Shown here: positions 11,111-21,497 of the stretch, one piece after another
Numbering within the stretch: position 1 is the first letter of the stretch
Layout of the letters: every line of letters begins with the position of its first letter
NCBI GenBank assembly: GCA_948567375.1
Contig: OX419756.1
Coordinates: 67,718,333 to 67,782,332 of the forward strand
Direction: 5' to 3'
Source of the DNA: Lunularia cruciata
Taxonomy: Eukaryota; Streptophyta; Marchantiopsida; Lunulariales; Lunulariaceae
Length of the DNA stretch: 64,000 nt
Program-made: the position numbers and the translations under genes
The notes under the pieces: generated by a model
What the model was told of the DNA's origin: nothing
Database searches by the model: none
Seen by the model: the letters and a program-made list of their open reading frames with translations, nothing else

Positions 11111-11843
11111 TGTAATACTCCGAGGACAAGGGAGAAAACACAGATTGCACACTCAAACATTCGATGCCCCAAGGGAGCACCTTCTCTTTATTATATAGAC
11201 AAAGAGGATCTCCTACAAGGAAGCTCCACCATAGGATTAGGGACACAGATAGGTGATATATCAGCAAGCTCCACCCTTGGATTACTTACTTGGATGGGTG
11301 ACCTGTCTGGTCTAGGTCCTATCTGGTTGGTCAAACGAGCTTTGACCGGAAGGAATCTTTTAGGGAATCTTCCTATAGGAATCTCAGAATCACATGAGTA
11401 AGGTACCGTTGGAAAGCTCTCAACGAGACAAACCAAGGGGGAGGGGAGGCCAACCTTTCCTCTCTTGGGGGGGAATCTGCACATTTTTTAGGCCTAATTC
11501 ATCCGTTTAGGCCTCCGAAATTGCCTTCAAAGATTTCAGGCATATTTTGGTTCCTACTCTATTAGTAGAAGTCCCCTTTTGGTGATACCTCTTTCTGATC
11601 TGTTTAGTCCATCATGTGGAACATCCTTCCAGATGTTACCAAACCAATTCTCACCTTTAAATCATATGTCTGGCTATTGGTTCTAAGGTTCTCAAGTCTA
11701 TTTTGGTTTCTGCCCTATTTGTAGAAGTACTCTTTCGGTGATACTTCTATCTGATCTATTTTGACCATCATGTATAACATCATTCTAGATGTTACCAAAC
11801 CAAATTTCACATCTAGATCATATGGCTAACCCTTGGTATTACA
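11111..11843 (-). repeat. 5' LTR of copy B
   Basis: About 733 bp, the partner of 5245-5981, with the same ends and the same internal tandem pair. It differs from the 3' LTR at about 30 sites, most of them transitions, plus small length changes near the G run. Confidence 0.95.
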
Positions 11844-11848
11844 TGAGT
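11844..11848. repeat. Right target-site duplication of copy B
   Basis: TGAGT, identical to 5240-5244. The sequence that follows continues copy C at the matching point of the beta coding region. Confidence 0.9.
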
Positions 11849-12134
11849 AGACTAATATATAGCTCTCACCAAAGGAGTTGGATGAGCTTCAAACAGCATT
11901 GATGGAGTTGTTGGAGAAGGATTTTACATGATATAATACATCTCCTTAGGAAGTATTGGTACTTTTTGTCCCAACAAGGGACTTCAATTTTGTATTGATT
12001 ATTGTGGCATCAATAAAAAAACATGAAGATTCTTGCTTCGAATTGATGACTTGCTAGATAAATTGAGTGAAGCACAATACTTCTCCACGTTGGATCTCTA
12101 AAGTGGCTATTGGTAAATTCTTATTGATAGAGAA
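11844..12134 (+). mobile_element. Copy C, right segment (start of RT)
   Basis: It is collinear with copy D from about 18280 to 18580: the LSPKEL-like start, the FCIDYRGLN-type region and the segment before the RT core, in the same orientation as 4104-5244. The match ends where the LTR of copy F begins. The rest of C was not found in the window. Heavily decayed. Confidence 0.82.
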
Positions 12135-12547
12135 GGTAAAAACTCCAAGATCAAGGAGAGAAATAGGAGAATGGAAGATCACATTGTGACACTTGAATGA
12201 GGGAAACTCCAAATGCTTAGCATAAGCTTTGGTTTTGGTATTTATAGGGGAGCATACAAGGCTCTTGAGAAGCTTCTCAAGAAGCTTCTTTGAGCCACTT
12301 TATTGGAGTGCAAGCCAAGTTAACCAAAAAGTTTCTCAAGAAGTTTCCTTCTAGAAGTTGTCTACTTGGCTTGCAAGCTAAGCTAGTTGGAAGCTCCTAG
12401 AAGCTACTTACTTGGGGTGCAAGCTAAGCTAGTCAGGAAGCTTCCCACAAAGCTTCTTAGATACTTTGGAATATTATAGGCTAATTTGGCCTATTCACTA
12501 CTTTATTAACCCTAACTAACTTTATTGCTAAACTCCATATTGTTATA
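12135..12547 (-). repeat. 3' LTR of copy F (beta family)
   Basis: About 413 bp, aligned end to end with the D LTR reversed, including the TATTTATAGG TATA region and GAAGCTTC-type modules. The purine tract (reversed, CTCCCACCGCTAG) follows at 12550-12565. Confidence 0.82.
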
Positions 12548-13478
12548 TAGTCTCCCACCGCTAGTTGAAATCTTTATTGAAGTTTCAAACTCTTAGATGG
12601 CCATTTTTGCATTCTGGAGATGAAAAGGAAGTTCCCATGTGGCATCATGAAGGGGATATCCTTTCCAAAGGACCTTGTACTCCATATGTTGTTGACGGCC
12701 TGGTTGAATGTGGCAACACACAAGGATACAATCAACTTCATATTCCTCATGGTTGTTGATATTGATAGGAGGAGGAGGAGGTTGGACAAGAGAGGAAAAG
12801 GAAGATGGATTAGTGACAAAGGGTTTCAACTTTGGAAATATGAAAGACAGGGTGGATGTGCATATGACAAGGCAAGGCAAGTTGATAAGCAACAAAAGAA
12901 ATTATTTGTGTGACCTTAAAGGGTCCTATCCAATTAGGAGCAAGTTTATGGACTTGGGTATCAAGTGTGAGGGGTAGGTTACTAGACAAGAGCATGAATT
13001 TATCACCAACTTGAAAGGTGAGATCATGAAAATGGTGGTCTACATATTGTTTTTAACAATTTTGGGCAACAAGGAGGTGAGATTTGGCTTGTTGGAGGGA
13101 TTAGGATATGGTGGTCAAGAAGGTTGAAGTATGAGGAACATGAGATGGAGGAGGAGCAAGAAAGGAATTTGGAACATGTGGATCTTGGCTAAAATTGAGT
13201 GTATCTTGGCTAAAATTAAGGAGAGAATCCGGTGCTTGCCTATTTGGAACTATTGTATGCAAACTCCACAACTACAAGACATTCATCCCAATTGGTATGT
13301 TGAACATTGATAAAGGCATGAAGCATATCCTCCAAGTTACACATTCAATTTGTCCATGAGTTTGAGGATGATAGGTTGTGGAGAAAGCAAGCTTGGTGCC
13401 AAGTATCTAGAAGAGTGCTTGCCAAAACTTTCCAATGAAGCAAGGATCACAATCAAAGATGAGTACACATAACATCCC
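12135..13478 (-). mobile_element. Ty3/gypsy beta family, copy F (3' LTR to integrase)
   Basis: On the minus strand the visible part runs from the middle of integrase through the chromodomain to a 3' LTR (12135-12547), matching copy D from about 20130 to 21490. The match stops near 13478 and the 5' half of F was not found. It is inserted in the RT region of copy C. Strongly decayed, older than D. Confidence 0.83.
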
Positions 13479-14039
13479 ATATAGAGAATAACCACATAGA
13501 GGATATAGAGAATATAGAAAATATATTCATATAGAAAATAACCACATCCACACACACCAACTTGATAGTCTTGATGGTATTTTCTTGTTTATAGCAAAGA
13601 AAGAATGCACCAAATAATCACAATAAACATTGGGTCTAAGCCTTTATACATTTCCTACTTATCCACCAAAGAGATCCAATGGCTTTTAATAGTTGGAAAT
13701 CTTCTAATTACACCTAGTCCTCACTAACTTTATCTTAATCTTATCCTAATCTAATCTCTAATCAGGCACATCTAACCTAACATTACCACCTCAACAAATT
13801 TGTTGTATCTTCTTATGTTATATAGTGTTCTACTTGGATTTAATATTTATACTAAGGTCTATGAACTATTTACAAGTAAAAATATATTGACTATAACTAG
13901 GAGAAGTGAACAAAATATAAATATAAAAAAAATACAAGATGTAAATGACTATAAAATGGGTTGCTTGTTACAAAGGTTTTCACAACGTTGGTTGTAAGGC
14001 ATCATTGAGGTCATTAGTTGTTGTAGGAAAATATGGCGG
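13479..14039. other. Gene-free AT-rich stretch
   Basis: I see no coding feature. 13480-13560 has ATATAGA/GAATA-rich repeats. Around 13740-13796 is a TAATCTAATCTCTAATC-like run ending ACCACCTCAACA, which could be an LTR end in reverse, but no partner or target duplication was found. Confidence 0.5.
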
Positions 14040-15849
14040 CGCTTGTAATGAACTACCCATGCCTTTGAAATTTTCATGAGCTCTACTAGCTCCTTCTTGT
14101 ACATAGTGACCTCATTTTCATAACTTGTTTGTGCCTCTTTGAACTTGGAGGTAGTGTAGCTCTATAATTTGATGGATAGGCCATTTATTGGTAATTTGTA
14201 TAGACCTTCTTCTAAAGAGCATCAAGTTGAGTTCTGAAGTCTTTGATCTTTGTTTGATTTTTTGTGTTGGCCGCCACCCTAAACCCAATTGGCCTATGAG
14301 TTAAGTCATTATATGTTCTATGGTTGTTAGAACTCCCATACACTTGTTCATTAAGTTTTCATGATCTTGTTGAAGTTTTGACTTATGACCTCTTGTACCT
14401 TTGTCATAATCTCTCCTCCTCTTGTGCTTGTTTTAAGCTCCTAGTAAGTTCTTATATACAAATATTTATGAGCTCTTTTGGGTTCTTGTATTGCCTCTAT
14501 GTTGCAACTACCTTTGTATTGGCAGCCTCTAATTCTTTTCTAATAGTTGCCAGCTCTTTGTTGTGTGCCATTAGCTATTCTTTGTCTTGGGTTCATTGTT
14601 CTTCAACCTTGGTTTCCATTGCATCTATCTTTATTTTTAAGCATTGTAGGATGAATTTTTGTTGTTCTTGTAATGCCAATTCCTCCTTTTGAAAATTCTC
14701 AAGCAATTGGTCCTTCCCTTGAGACAAAGAGGTCTCCTTTGTGAGTCATTCATTGGCATTGGTCAGTTTACTACAAAGTAGAGCTTTATCTTTGGTGGTT
14801 GTACTCATCTTATCATGAGAGTACCTTACAAGATTAACTAGCTTGTCAATGTTGGTCTAGCTCTTGTAACAGTGCACAATCTCCTCCAATAGTTCAATCA
14901 TTGGTGTCATTGCATATATGAATTACATTGACATCAACCATGCCATCAAGTTGTTGTCATATTGTAGATGACGGCAAATAGCCTCGTTCATATTAGTTTT
15001 GTCTCCTCAAGTTGGAAATTGTGCTAGTGGAAGATCATGGAAAGCATTCTCTATCATGATGCATTTTGATGTCTTCTTGTTGGCTACACTAGTGTGTTTG
15101 TCTCTTCTTGTAAGCGGGTCTATAGTGGAATCTTCCTCTTTCAGCCTTTGGGCTTCTACTTCTAGCTTCTACATTTCCTTAGCATTATGAGACCTTGTTT
15201 GCTTCATGTATCCAAATGACATCCGTGATGTTCACTTTAGGATTTGTAGGTTGGTAAGGTTTGGGAAATAGATAGGCACTTGTATGAATGCTTTCTTTAG
15301 AATTGTGATGGGGGGATTTTTAAGGTCCTCCATTGGTGCTTTCCCCTCATAATTTGTAACTTCTTCATGTGTTTGTGATGATTGTGCCTTGTTGTTCATT
15401 GCCTCCTTTGATATTTTGTTGTTGGCATCCAATGATGAGATGCGTGTAAATGAGTCATTGTTGCCCAATCTATTTTCATTTTAGGAGGTTTCTTTCTTGG
15501 AGCTAGAATGACCTTCATTGGTCATAGAGTCCTTCTTTTCCACCCTAGCTCTATCACTTCTACTTTCTCTTGATGATACTTCAATGACTTGGTTTCTCTT
15601 TTGTTTCTTGGATACCAAATTTTTGGCCTTCATTGCAAGTACCTTCTTACTAATCATGATAATGTTGTAGGATTCTTTGATAGGTATGAACTTCTTGGTA
15701 CAAGCATACTCCTCATTTTTGTTGTGATACTTGGTTATTTCCTTGGCCAAATCTAGATGTCCACTAAAGTAGGCCGGATGGTGGAAGTGACCCAAAAAAT
15801 TCTCCTCTTCCTTTTTTGTCAAAAAACCCACTCCTAGGTAGAAGTGCAT
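14040..15849 (-). pseudogene. Decayed unrecognised coiled-coil protein gene, 3' part
   Basis: Read on the minus strand, a long degraded coding stretch follows one line. A segment with HFYLGVGFLTKKEEENF is followed by a charged region rich in Lys, Ser and Glu (VSSRESRSDRARVEKKD), then a long stretch with heptad character (ELALQEQQKFIL, KELATIRKELEAANTK). More than ten in-frame stops interrupt it, so it is not expressed as one protein. The 5' part continues at 21493-22210 beyond copy D, which split it. I do not recognise the family. A captured host gene or a gene of an uncharacterised repeat are both possible. Frame and stops were followed by eye. Confidence 0.5.
15845..15849. repeat. Left target-site duplication of copy D
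   Basis: TGCAT, directly before the D 5' LTR and repeated at 21493-21497. Confidence 0.92.
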
Positions 15850-15923
15850 TGTAACAATATGGAGTTTAGTGACGAAGTTAGTCGGGCTTACGAAGTAGAG
15901 AATAAGACAAAATAGCCTAGAAT

Positions 15924-16141
15924 ATTCTAGAAGCATCTAAGAAGCTTCTTAGGAAGCTTCCCAACTAGTTAACTTGCGCCCTAAGCAGGTAGCTTCTAGA
16001 AGGAAGCTTCTAGAAGCTTCTAACTAGCTTAGCTTGCACGCCAAGTAGGCGGCTTCTAGAAGGAAGCTTCTTGAGAAGCTTCCTAGTTAACTTGGCTTGC
16101 ACTCCAAGAAAGCGGCTCAAGGAAACTTCTTGAGAAGCTTC
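15924..16141 (+). promoter_or_regulatory. Heat-shock-element-like array in the D 5' LTR
   Basis: Alternating GAA and TTC triplets with two-base spacing occur repeatedly. The best is GAAGCTTCTAGAAGCTTC at 16003-16020, four perfect nGAAn/nTTCn units, preceded by TTCTAGAA at 15994-16001. Further clusters lie at 15940-15962, 16053-16083 and 16126-16141. Plant heat-shock factors bind three or more such units. The array ends about 20 bp upstream of TATAAATA, a promoter-proximal place. That it drives heat induction is inference; in the family only binding-site likeness is visible. Confidence 0.65.
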
Positions 16142-16160
16142 AAGGGTCTTGTATGCTACC

Positions 16161-16168
16161 TATAAATA
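16161..16168 (+). promoter_or_regulatory. TATA box of the D 5' LTR
   Basis: TATAAATA, in the expected U3 position downstream of the GAA/TTC array. Conserved at 21381-21388 and, as a variant, in copies E and F. Confidence 0.75.
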
Positions 16169-16272
16169 CCAAGGCTAAAGCTCATGCTAGGCATTCGGAG
16201 TTTTCCCTCATTCAAGTGTCCTAATGTGAGCTTCCATTCTCCTATTTCTCTCCTCGGTTTCAGTCTTTTACA

Positions 16273-16290
16273 TTAGTATCAGAGCAGGAA
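16273..16290 (+). other. Primer-binding site of copy D
   Basis: TTAGTATCAGAGCAGG starts right after the LTR. It resembles the initiator Met tRNA complement TGGTATCAGAGC with a small difference. Confidence 0.75.
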
Positions 16291-16544
16291 TGGGATGGAT
16301 GGAATTTATGGACCATCAAATCCACTTCCGCCAAACCATTGGGACTTTCATGTCCAGATATTACCAAAGCATCATTTCAGACAATTCATCACCTCACGCT
16401 TTGGGTAGGATTTTCTACATATGATCATCGTGTCAGAGGAACCCTTGATACTTCCAGTTGTAACTTATGGAGAACGGTGGACGTGTTGTATCTACGTGTT
16501 AATCAACTAGATAAATTGCAGGTAGTGGAATAGAGTAGTAGCGA

Positions 16545-17400
16545 TGGCGGCAATACCGGATGTTATCCTTGCAATGCAACAAGAAATCGAGCATCTTACT
16601 TGATTGTTAGATGAACGAGACCAGCAACGACGAGAACAAATAGACAGAGCGCCAGTTCGAGATGGAGAAGATTGCATTCAATTTCCAAAACCCAAGGTGT
16701 TTGAAGGCAAGAATCTTCCAGGCACAGTGGAGAATTTTGTGTTTGACTGTGAACGTTACTTTGAAGCCACCAATCTTCAAGACGAGCGGAAACAAATTCT
16801 CTTGGCTTCTAGCCAATTGGATGGAGTGGCAAAACTTTGGTGGCGATTCCGAGTAGAAAGAGCTGAACGACAAATTGTTACACCAATTTTTACATGGGCA
16901 GAATTCAAGGATGCAATACTTGGTCGATTTCAGACTATAAATGCCACCCGAGCTGCACGAGATAAATTGGCGGAGTTGAGGCAGATTGGCTCAGTGAGAA
17001 GCTACATCACACAATTTCAGAATATCATCATGCAAATTCCAGATATCCAAGAAGGTGAAGTTCTGGATTGATTTGTGCGAGGATTGAAGTCACAAACCAG
17101 ATTGGAGGTGACCATGCGAGAGCCACAGAATGTAGAACAAGCCATGCAATTGGCTGAGCGTTTTGATTCCTTAGTTGCGACAACTTGGTCTCAACCTCAA
17201 CCTATACAAAGCCCACCAGTACCACGAGTGGAAGAACCGGTACCAATGGAGATTGATGCTATCCAACGAAGACCACTTGGCATAGCAGATAAAGAAAGAT
17301 TATGACAAAATGGAGGTTGTTTTTATTGTCGCCAGTTGGGGCATCGCATTGCTGAATGTCCACTCAAGAATGGACGACCTCGACAAGTTGCCCAAGTGGA
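16545..17400 (+). mobile_element. Gag region of copy D with zinc knuckle
   Basis: Retrotransposon gag core (FVFDCERYFEATN, KLWWRFRVE, FKDAILGRFQ, LRQIGSVRSYITQF) followed by a basic region and a CCHC knuckle, CFYCRQLGHRIAEC, around 17310-17360. Fossil. Confidence 0.92.
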
Positions 17401-17469
17401 GGTTGTGGAGCGGAATGATCAGGGAAACGAGGAATCCCAGTAGGAGATTTCAAGCCGCCTATTGGGAGC

Positions 17470-17880
17470 TTGATTAGTTCCAATGGGATTGAAGGCTCGA
17501 CCTATGCAAGTTTGCTTCACTTGCAAGGTATGATATCTAATCGGGGTTGTAGAATTTTGGTTGATTCTGGAAGTTCAGAGAACTGCATGTCTATGCAAGT
17601 AGCAAAGGAATTGGGTATTCCTATCAAGCCAGTGATTGGAAGTAGTTTGATGATGGCGGATGGTAGAAAGGGTTCTGCATTCCGCACCTTGCATCCTGTT
17701 ACCTTCAAGATTGGGAAGGAGTATTTGGAGTGTATGAGGTTTGTAGTGGCACCTCTACACTATGATATCATTTTGGGTCTACCTTGGCTTGAATGTCATA
17801 AGGTTCAATTTGATTGGACCCGACACCAAATTCAAGTACAACACCAAGGTAGGAATTTCCGATTAGGTTGTCTGGCACCT
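17470..17880 (+). mobile_element. Protease region of copy D
   Basis: Retropepsin-like: ILVDSGSSENCMS at the active site and YDIILGLPWLECH downstream. Between protease and RT (about 17890-18100) lies an in-family repeat of a SQDGKF-type block of about 60 bp in three to four copies. Confidence 0.92.
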
Positions 17881-17892
17881 CTGAGTAAGACA

Positions 17893-18085
17893 CCTAAGAA
17901 TAGTCAGTCCCAAGATGGGAAGTTTGTCGAGAAGGTAGCCATAGAGCGAATCTGGAAGGGAGATGAGTCCCAAGATGGGAAGTTTGCCAGGAAGGCAACC
18001 ATGGAGCAAGCTCGGAAGAGAGATGAGTCCCTAGAAGGGAAGTTTGTTAATGAAGCAGCCATAGAGCAAGCTTTGGAGGAAGATA
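17893..18085 (+). repeat. Short coding tandem repeat between protease and RT of copy D
   Basis: Three or four imperfect units of about 60 bp, each reading like SQDGKFVEKVAIERIWKGDE (charged, about 20 residues). Copy C has a shorter version here, so copy number changed within the family. Confidence 0.75.
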
Positions 18086-18237
18086 AGTATGTATTCACGG
18101 TGTGGATCAAGCCGATTGCACAAGAACAATTTGAGGAGGGCCAAGTGCCGCATCAAGCGATGGTTGATCGGATAGTTCAAGAGTTTGCAGATGTGTTTCC
18201 GGATGATCTGCCAAAGGGATTACCCTCTGATTGAGGT

Positions 18238-19520
18238 ATGCCCTTCAAGATCGAGTTATTGCCAAGGAGTACTCCAGTGAGTAGACCAATCTATCGGCTC
18301 TCACCAAAGGAGTTGGAGGAGTTGCGAACAACACTTACAGAGTTGTTGGAGAAGGATTTCTTACAACATAGTACCTCCCCTTGGGGAGCACCGGTACTAT
18401 TTGTTCCAAAGAAGGATGGAGGACTTCGTTTCTGTATTGATTACCGTGGGCTCAATAAGCAAACCGTGAAGAATGCATATCCCTTGCCTTGGATCGATGA
18501 CTTGCTTGATCAATTAAGTGGAGCATGATACTTTTCCAAGCTAGATCTTTGTAGCGACTATTGGCAAATTCCTATTGAAGGAGAGGACGTGAAAAAGACT
18601 GCCTTTCATACAAGGTATGGACATTTTGAGTGGAGAGTTCTACCTTTCGGACTCACTAATGCTCCAGCAATCTTCATGGATCAGATGCATCGGGTGTTGG
18701 AGGGGCTATTGGATCAGTCTGTGGTAGTGTTCTTAGATGATATCTTAATCTATAGTAAGACAGAGGTAGAACACATGAATCATGTGCAAGAAGTCCTAAG
18801 ACGACTACGACAGTGGAAATTTTACTGCAAGAAGTCAAAGTGTGCTTTTTGGCAGAAGGAGGTTACCTTCTTGGGTCATAAGATCTCATCAGAGGGGATC
18901 AAGATGGAAGAAGAGAAGATCAAGGCCATTACTGATTGGCCTACCCCAAAGGATGCTACCGAAGTACGAGCGTTCAACGGATTGGCCAGTTTTTACCGAC
19001 GGTTCATCCACTATTATGCTCACGTGGCTGCACCATTGACTGACCTCTTGGGAAAGAACTCGAGCTTCCAATGGACCACCAAGCATGAAGAAGCATTCCA
19101 AAAGTTAAAGCATATGGTGTCTTCAAGACCCATTCTTCAACCATATGATCCTCAACTACCTTGTGTGGTTGATTTTGATGCTTCTAACTTTGCAATTGGA
19201 GATGTGTTGCAACAAGAATTTCCAGATGGACTACATCCTATTGCCTTTGTGTCTCGTCGACTAAATACAGCTGAAAGAAATTACTCTGCTCGAGATCGGG
19301 AACAACTTGCAATGGTATATGCCACCAAGGTATGGAGGCATTATCTCTTGGGGAAACAAGTGATCATGCGAACTGATCACAAGCCATTGTTGCAGACCTT
19401 ACACCTAGAGCACATGAAGAGTCGACATCATCGATGGGAAGAGCAACTCCAATTGTTCAACATCAAACTTGAGTACAAACTAGGTCGGTTCCATGTCATC
19501 CTTGATGCTCTATCATGACG
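18238..19520 (+). mobile_element. Reverse transcriptase and RNase H region of copy D
   Basis: RT motifs in order: [36 protein letters not shown] and the active-site VVFLDDILIYS. RNase H follows with VDFDASNFAIG, RNYSARDREQLA and RTDHKPLL. Fossil. Confidence 0.95.
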
Positions 19521-19689
19521 ACCTGATTTGAAGTCTCTTCCTCTCATCACGGCAGCAATTACGACGGTGTCAATTGATCCCAAGGTTCATAACGAGTTTC
19601 GGTTAGCCCTACAGCAAGATCCCTTCTTCCAAATGGTACACGGTCGTCTAACAGCACGCGACAAGGAGTACAACACCTTCTCCTTCAAG

Positions 19690-20820
19690 GAAGGCCTTTT
19701 ATTCCATGCAGACCAGATCTATGTTCCAACCAAAGGTGATCTTCGACTTGTGCGCCTTCAAGAAGCCCATGATTTACCAATAGCTGGTCACATGGGAGTG
19801 GACAAGACCTTGGGTACCCTCCAACGCCAATGGTGGTGGCCCAACATGACACAAGATGTTCAAGACTTTGTCCAATCATGTGAGAGTTGCCAACGGAACA
19901 AGGCCAGCAACCAGAAGCCGAGTGGACTCCTTCAACCACTTGCCATTCCATCCACTCGTTGGGAGCATGTGAACTTGGATCTCATCACATCCTTGCCAAA
20001 GACAAAACAAGGACACACCGCAATTGTGGTGTTTGTGGATAAGCTTAGTAAGCAAATCCACTTGGCACCAACCTATGATACCGTGGATGCTCCAACCTTA
20101 GCACAAATCTACTTCGACAATGTCTTCAAGCATCATGGGATGCCACGTGTACTCATCTCCGACCATGATCCTCGATTTACCGGGAAGTTTTGGCAAGCAC
20201 TCTTCCAGATACTTGGCACCAAGCTTGCTTTGTCCACGTCCTATCATCCTCAAACTGATGGACAAACCGAACGCGCCAATCGTACATTGGAGGATATGTT
20301 GCGGGCCTTTGTCAATGTCCACCATACCAACTGGGATGAATGTCTTGCAGCTGCAGAATTTGCCTACAACAATTCCAAACATGCAAGCACTGGATTTTCT
20401 CCCTTCTTTCTCAATTTTGGCCAAGATCCGCTTGTTCCAGATTCTCTTCTTGCTCCCCCTCCCTCTCAGGTTCCTCATACTTCTACATTCTTGACCACTA
20501 TATCCCAATCTCTCCAACAAGCCAAATCTCACCTCCTTGTTGCTCAAAATCGCCAAAAACAATATGCAGACCATCATCATCGTGATCTCACCTTTGAAGT
20601 TGGTGATAAAGTCATGCTATCCTCTAGTAACCTCCCTCTCCCACTTGATACCCAAGTTCATAAACTTGCTCCTAATTGGATAGGACCCTTTGATATCACC
20701 CACATTATCTCTCCTGTTGCTTATCGTCTTGCCTTACCTTGTCACATGCGTATCCATCCTGTCTTTCATATTTCCAAGTTGAAACCCTTTGTTCCTAACC
20801 CTTCTTCCTTTTCCTCTTGA
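19690..20820 (+). mobile_element. Integrase region of copy D
   Basis: H2C2 finger (HDLPIAGHMGVDKTL, CESCQRNKASNQ), DDE core (NLDLITSLP, VLISDHDPRFTG, SYHPQTDGQTERANRT) and the C-terminal GPF-like stretch (LAPNWIGPFDI, HPVFHISKLKPF). Fossil. Confidence 0.95.
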
Positions 20821-20859
20821 GTCCAACCTCCCCCTCTTCTTGTCCCTATCAATGATCAT

Positions 20860-21035
20860 GAGGAGTATGAAGTTGATCGTATCCTTGCGCATCACCATAT
20901 TCAACGAGGCCGTCACCAACATATAGAGTACAAGGTCCTTTGGAAAGGGTATCCCCTTCATGATGCTACATGGGAACCTCTTTCTCACCTCCAGAATGCA
21001 CAGATGGCCATCAAGGAATTCGAAGCTTCATTGGC
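20860..21035 (+). mobile_element. Chromodomain of copy D
   Basis: EEYEVDRILAHH, IEYKVLWKGYPLHDATWEP and a C-terminal helix-like IKEFEASL. The chromodomain fold signature; it places beta among chromoviruses too. Confidence 0.92.
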
Positions 21036-21051
21036 GACGAGGACGTCACCA

Positions 21052-21069
21052 ACTAGCGGCGGGGGAATA
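21052..21069 (+). other. Polypurine tract of copy D
   Basis: GCGGCGGGGGAA-type purine run just before the 3' LTR. Confidence 0.75.
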
Positions 21070-21492
21070 TATAACAATATGGAGTTTAGTGACGAAGTTA
21101 GTTGGGCTTACGAAGTAGAGAATAAGACAAAATAGCCTAGAATATTCTAGAAGCATCTAAGAAGCTTCTTAGGAAGCTTCCCAACTAGTTAACTTGCGCC
21201 CTAAGCAGGTAGCTTCTAGAAGGAAGCTTCTAGAAGCTTCCAACTAGCTTAGCTTGCATGCCAAGTAGGCGGCTTCTAGAAGGAAGCTTCTTGAGAAGCT
21301 TCCTAGTTAACTTGGCTTGCACTCCAAGAAAGCGGCTCAAGGAAACTTCTTGAGAAGCTTCAAGGGTCTTGTATGCTACCTATAAATACCAAGGCTGAAG
21401 CTCATGCTAGGCATTCGGAGTTTTCCCTCATTCAAGTGTCCCAATGTGAGCTTCCATTCTCCTATTTCTCTCCTTGGTTTCGGTCTTTTACA
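21070..21492 (+). repeat. 3' LTR of copy D
   Basis: 423 bp, the partner of 15850-16272, with the same GAA/TTC array (21144-21361, best element 21223-21240) and TATAAATA at 21381. It differs from the 5' LTR at 8 sites, all C/T or A/G. Confidence 0.96.
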
Positions 21493-21497
21493 TGCAT
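21493..21497. repeat. Right target-site duplication of copy D
   Basis: TGCAT, identical to 15845-15849. Confidence 0.92.

Larger units (their letters stand above)
5245..11843 (-). mobile_element. Complete Ty3/gypsy chromovirus, alpha family, copy B
   Basis: A full-length element of about 6.6 kb on the minus strand: 5' LTR (11111-11843), tRNA-iMet-type primer site, two short leader open stretches, gag with zinc knuckle, protease, RT, RNase H, integrase, chromodomain, polypurine tract and 3' LTR (5245-5981). The TGAGT duplication brackets it. All parts are present in family order, but the coding region carries roughly ten breaks, so it is a fossil. By hand count the LTRs differ at about 30 of 735 sites (about 4%). 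That suggests a few million years if roughly 7e-9 substitutions per site per year is assumed. Confidence 0.95.
15850..16272 (+). repeat. 5' LTR of copy D
   Basis: 423 bp, TGTAACAATATGG to TCTTTTACA. U3 is filled with GAAGCTTC/TTCTAGAA modules, then TATAAATA at 16161-16168 about 110 bp before the LTR end. Confidence 0.96.
15850..21492 (+). mobile_element. Complete Ty3/gypsy chromovirus, beta family, copy D
   Basis: A full element of about 5.6 kb with two 423-bp LTRs, primer site, gag with zinc knuckle, protease, RT, RNase H, integrase, chromodomain, purine tract and a TGCAT duplication. It looks whole in layout but carries roughly six to ten breaks in the coding part. By hand the LTRs differ at 8 of 423 sites (about 1.9%), all transitions, pointing to an insertion about 1-2 million years old if 7e-9 per site per year is assumed. 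It is therefore younger than copy B and far younger than C, E and F. It lies inside the decayed coiled-coil gene. Confidence 0.96.

Noticed and set aside
13479-13796. Possible solo LTR in reverse (TGTTGAGG...)
   Set aside because: Only one plausible end was found, with no matching CA end, no partner LTR and no target duplication.
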